Source of the DNA: Flavobacterium microcysteis
Lineage (GTDB): Bacteria; Bacteroidota; Bacteroidia; Flavobacteriales; Flavobacteriaceae
Assembly (NCBI RefSeq): GCF_006385255.1
Contig: NZ_VFJE01000054.1
Location: 248,001 to 312,000 of the forward strand
DNA: 64,000 nt
Reading direction: 5' to 3'
Below are positions 62,819-64,000 of this stretch, piece by piece (position 1 is the first letter of the stretch; each line of letters opens with the position of its first letter). The notes under the pieces were generated by a model. That model saw only the letters and a program-made list of their open reading frames with translations, was not told where the DNA came from and made no database searches. Position numbers and translations under genes: made by a program.

Positions 62819-64000
62819 ATGATAGCGAAAATCGGAAGAAGTGCAAATTTATACGGTGCATTGGCATACAATAATCTGAAAGTTGAAAAGGAAAACGGAC
62901 AAATTCTGTTTACCAATAAGATTATTGAAACGTCCGACGGGCAATATTCCGTTGCACAATTAGCCCAATCTTTTGCTCCTTATCTGTTGGCAAACCAAAA
63001 TACGGAGAAACATACGTTGCATATTTCCTTAAATCCTGACCCGAAAGATAAGGTCAGCGACGATACTTACAGGGAAATGGCACAGCAGTATATGAGGGAA
63101 TTGGGCTACGGCGAACAGCCTTTTGTCGTATTCAAACACACCGATATTGACCGCTCCCACATTCATATCGTATCGGTTTGCGTGGACGAAAACGGCAAAA
63201 AAATCTCTGACAAATTTGAAAAGGTAAGGTCGATGAACATCTGCCGAGAACTCGAAAAGCAACACAATCTTATACCAGCTACGGACAAGAAACGTCAGCA
63301 GAACGACAAAATTTTTAAACCTGTAGATTACAAAGCTGGCGACGTAAAAAGTCAGATTGCTTCCATAGTTCGGCACTTACCGAACTATTACCAATTTCAG
63401 ACTTTGGGAGAATATAATGCTTTGCTATCCCTGTTCAATATTACTACCGAGAAAGTGGAGGGCGAATTGCAAGGACAGCACCGAGAGGGATTGTTATACA
63501 TTCCGTTGAACGAGCAGGGCGAAAGAGCCGGACACCCGTTTAAGGCTTCCTTGTTCGGAAAGAATGCAGGACTACCAGCATTGGAATTGCATTTTGCGAA
63601 ATGCAAAACGGCTTTAAAAGACCACCCGACCAAGCAGACTTTAAAAGCTGCCGTAACGATTGCCCTGCAATCTACGGCTGATGAATTGAGCTTTAAAAAA
63701 CAGTTAGGCGAGCAAGGTATTAATGTAGTGGTTCGCAGAAACGACACAGGACGTATTTACGGCATCACATTTATAGACCACAATTCCAAAACCGTTTGGA
63801 ATGGTTCACGATTGGCAAAGGAACTTTCAGCCAATACCTTTAATGATTATTGGAACAATAACATCAAGCCCGACATCAAAGAGCCTGACGAGCCAAAAGA
63901 AAAAATATCCCGTTCACAGGACAAGGAAGATTTACCAGCCGAGAAACCGCACCCTATGTTTGAATTTGATAATACCGATAAGAAAGACGACGGATTGATT
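62819..64000 (+). CDS. mobB: Relaxase/mobilization nuclease MobB (runs off the right edge)
   Basis: Nicks one strand at oriT and leads it into the recipient. The visible part is 394 residues, open to the edge. The metal-binding motif is HTDIDRSHIHI with histidines at about 107, 114 and 116. The tyrosine nucleophile is probably Y12 or Y17 in SANLYGALAYNN. The N-terminal relaxase domain ends at about residue 290, and a charged linker follows. The C-terminus lies outside the window. Confidence 0.92.
   Translation, partial: MIAKIGRSANLYGALAYNNLKVEKENGQILFTNKIIETSDGQYSVAQLAQSFAPYLLANQNTEKHTLHISLNPDPKDKVSDDTYREMAQQYMRELGYGEQPFVVFKHTDIDRSHIHIVSVCVDENGKKISDKFEKVRSMNICRELEKQHNLIPATDKKRQQNDKIFKPVDYKAGDVKSQIASIVRHLPNYYQFQTLGEYNALLSLFNITTEKVEGELQGQHREGLLYIPLNEQGERAGHPFKASLFGKNAGLPALELHFAKCKTALKDHPTKQTLKAAVTIALQSTADELSFKKQLGEQGINVVVRRNDTGRIYGITFIDHNSKTVWNGSRLAKELSANTFNDYWNNNIKPDIKEPDEPKEKISRSQDKEDLPAEKPHPMFEFDNTDKKDDGLI

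Larger units (their letters stand above)
35934..64000 (+). mobile_element. CTnDOT-type integrative conjugative element, left part
   Basis: The span holds a tyrosine integrase at its left end, ssb/DUF932/PRTRC genes, excisionase-type HTH genes, a complete-looking tra set (traA to traQ) and mob genes. Base composition is visibly less AT-rich than the host region, except in the SIR2-HerA cassette. The left limit is an estimate, placed at the inverted repeat before the integrase. The right end, with the coupling protein and any further cargo, is outside the window. Confidence 0.85.

Overview
The window comes from a Flavobacteriaceae chromosome, most likely Flavobacterium or a close relative. It is AT-rich, its promoters carry the Bacteroidetes -7 box TAnnTTTG, and it encodes a type IX secretion sorting domain. 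Several Bacteroidetes-restricted families are present (DUF4296, DUF4271, DUF3098, DUF5686). The window holds two regions: ordinary core chromosome from 1 to about 35.8 kb, and the left part of an integrative conjugative element (ICE) from about 35.9 kb to the right edge, where the element continues.

Core region (1-35.8 kb). These are housekeeping genes with short intergenic gaps and clear hairpin terminators: tyrS (partial), an NAD-dependent epimerase, a DUF4296 lipoprotein, dihydroorotase, a polyprenol-phosphate glycosyltransferase, DUF4271-hemD, a secreted RCC1-repeat protein, pckA, saccharopine dehydrogenase with an Lrp regulator, a YugP-like metallopeptidase, leuS, ftsX-DUF3098-uppP-truB, a PhyH oxygenase with a thioredoxin-like protein, pyrH-frr, a DUF5686 outer-membrane protein, a CPA2 antiporter, a LytS/LytTR two-component pair, asnS, a beta-helix protein resembling phage tailspikes, rpoN and a PorT-like barrel.

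ICE region (35.9-64 kb). The element is of the CTnDOT type. From the left it has a tyrosine integrase without the box-I arginine, an ssb/DUF932/PRTRC module on the plus strand, and a small regulatory block on the minus strand (a receiver-like protein and two excisionase-type HTH proteins). Next come a GNAT cargo gene, the minus-strand tra operon (traE to traQ, a type IV secretion apparatus), and then traD to traA. At the right edge a long non-coding interval with an oriT-like palindrome leads into mobA and the relaxase gene mobB on the plus strand.

The most notable gene cassette is XRE-SIR2-HerA (56.1-59.45 kb). It lies on the plus strand between traE and traD and so splits the minus-strand tra operon. 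SIR2 plus HerA is a known anti-phage pairing that depletes NAD+; here it travels as ICE cargo with its own regulator.

Two non-coding patterns have no explanation I know of. The first is a 340-bp tract upstream of traA (61666-62005) built of 85 consecutive tetranucleotides, nearly all of the form N-N-(G/T)-(C/A), without a phase slip. The second is a set of short TTGGC arrays with a strict 10-bp period at four places in the ICE, three in promoter-type gaps where gene orientation diverges and one inside traD. All counts were made by eye; no database search was run.
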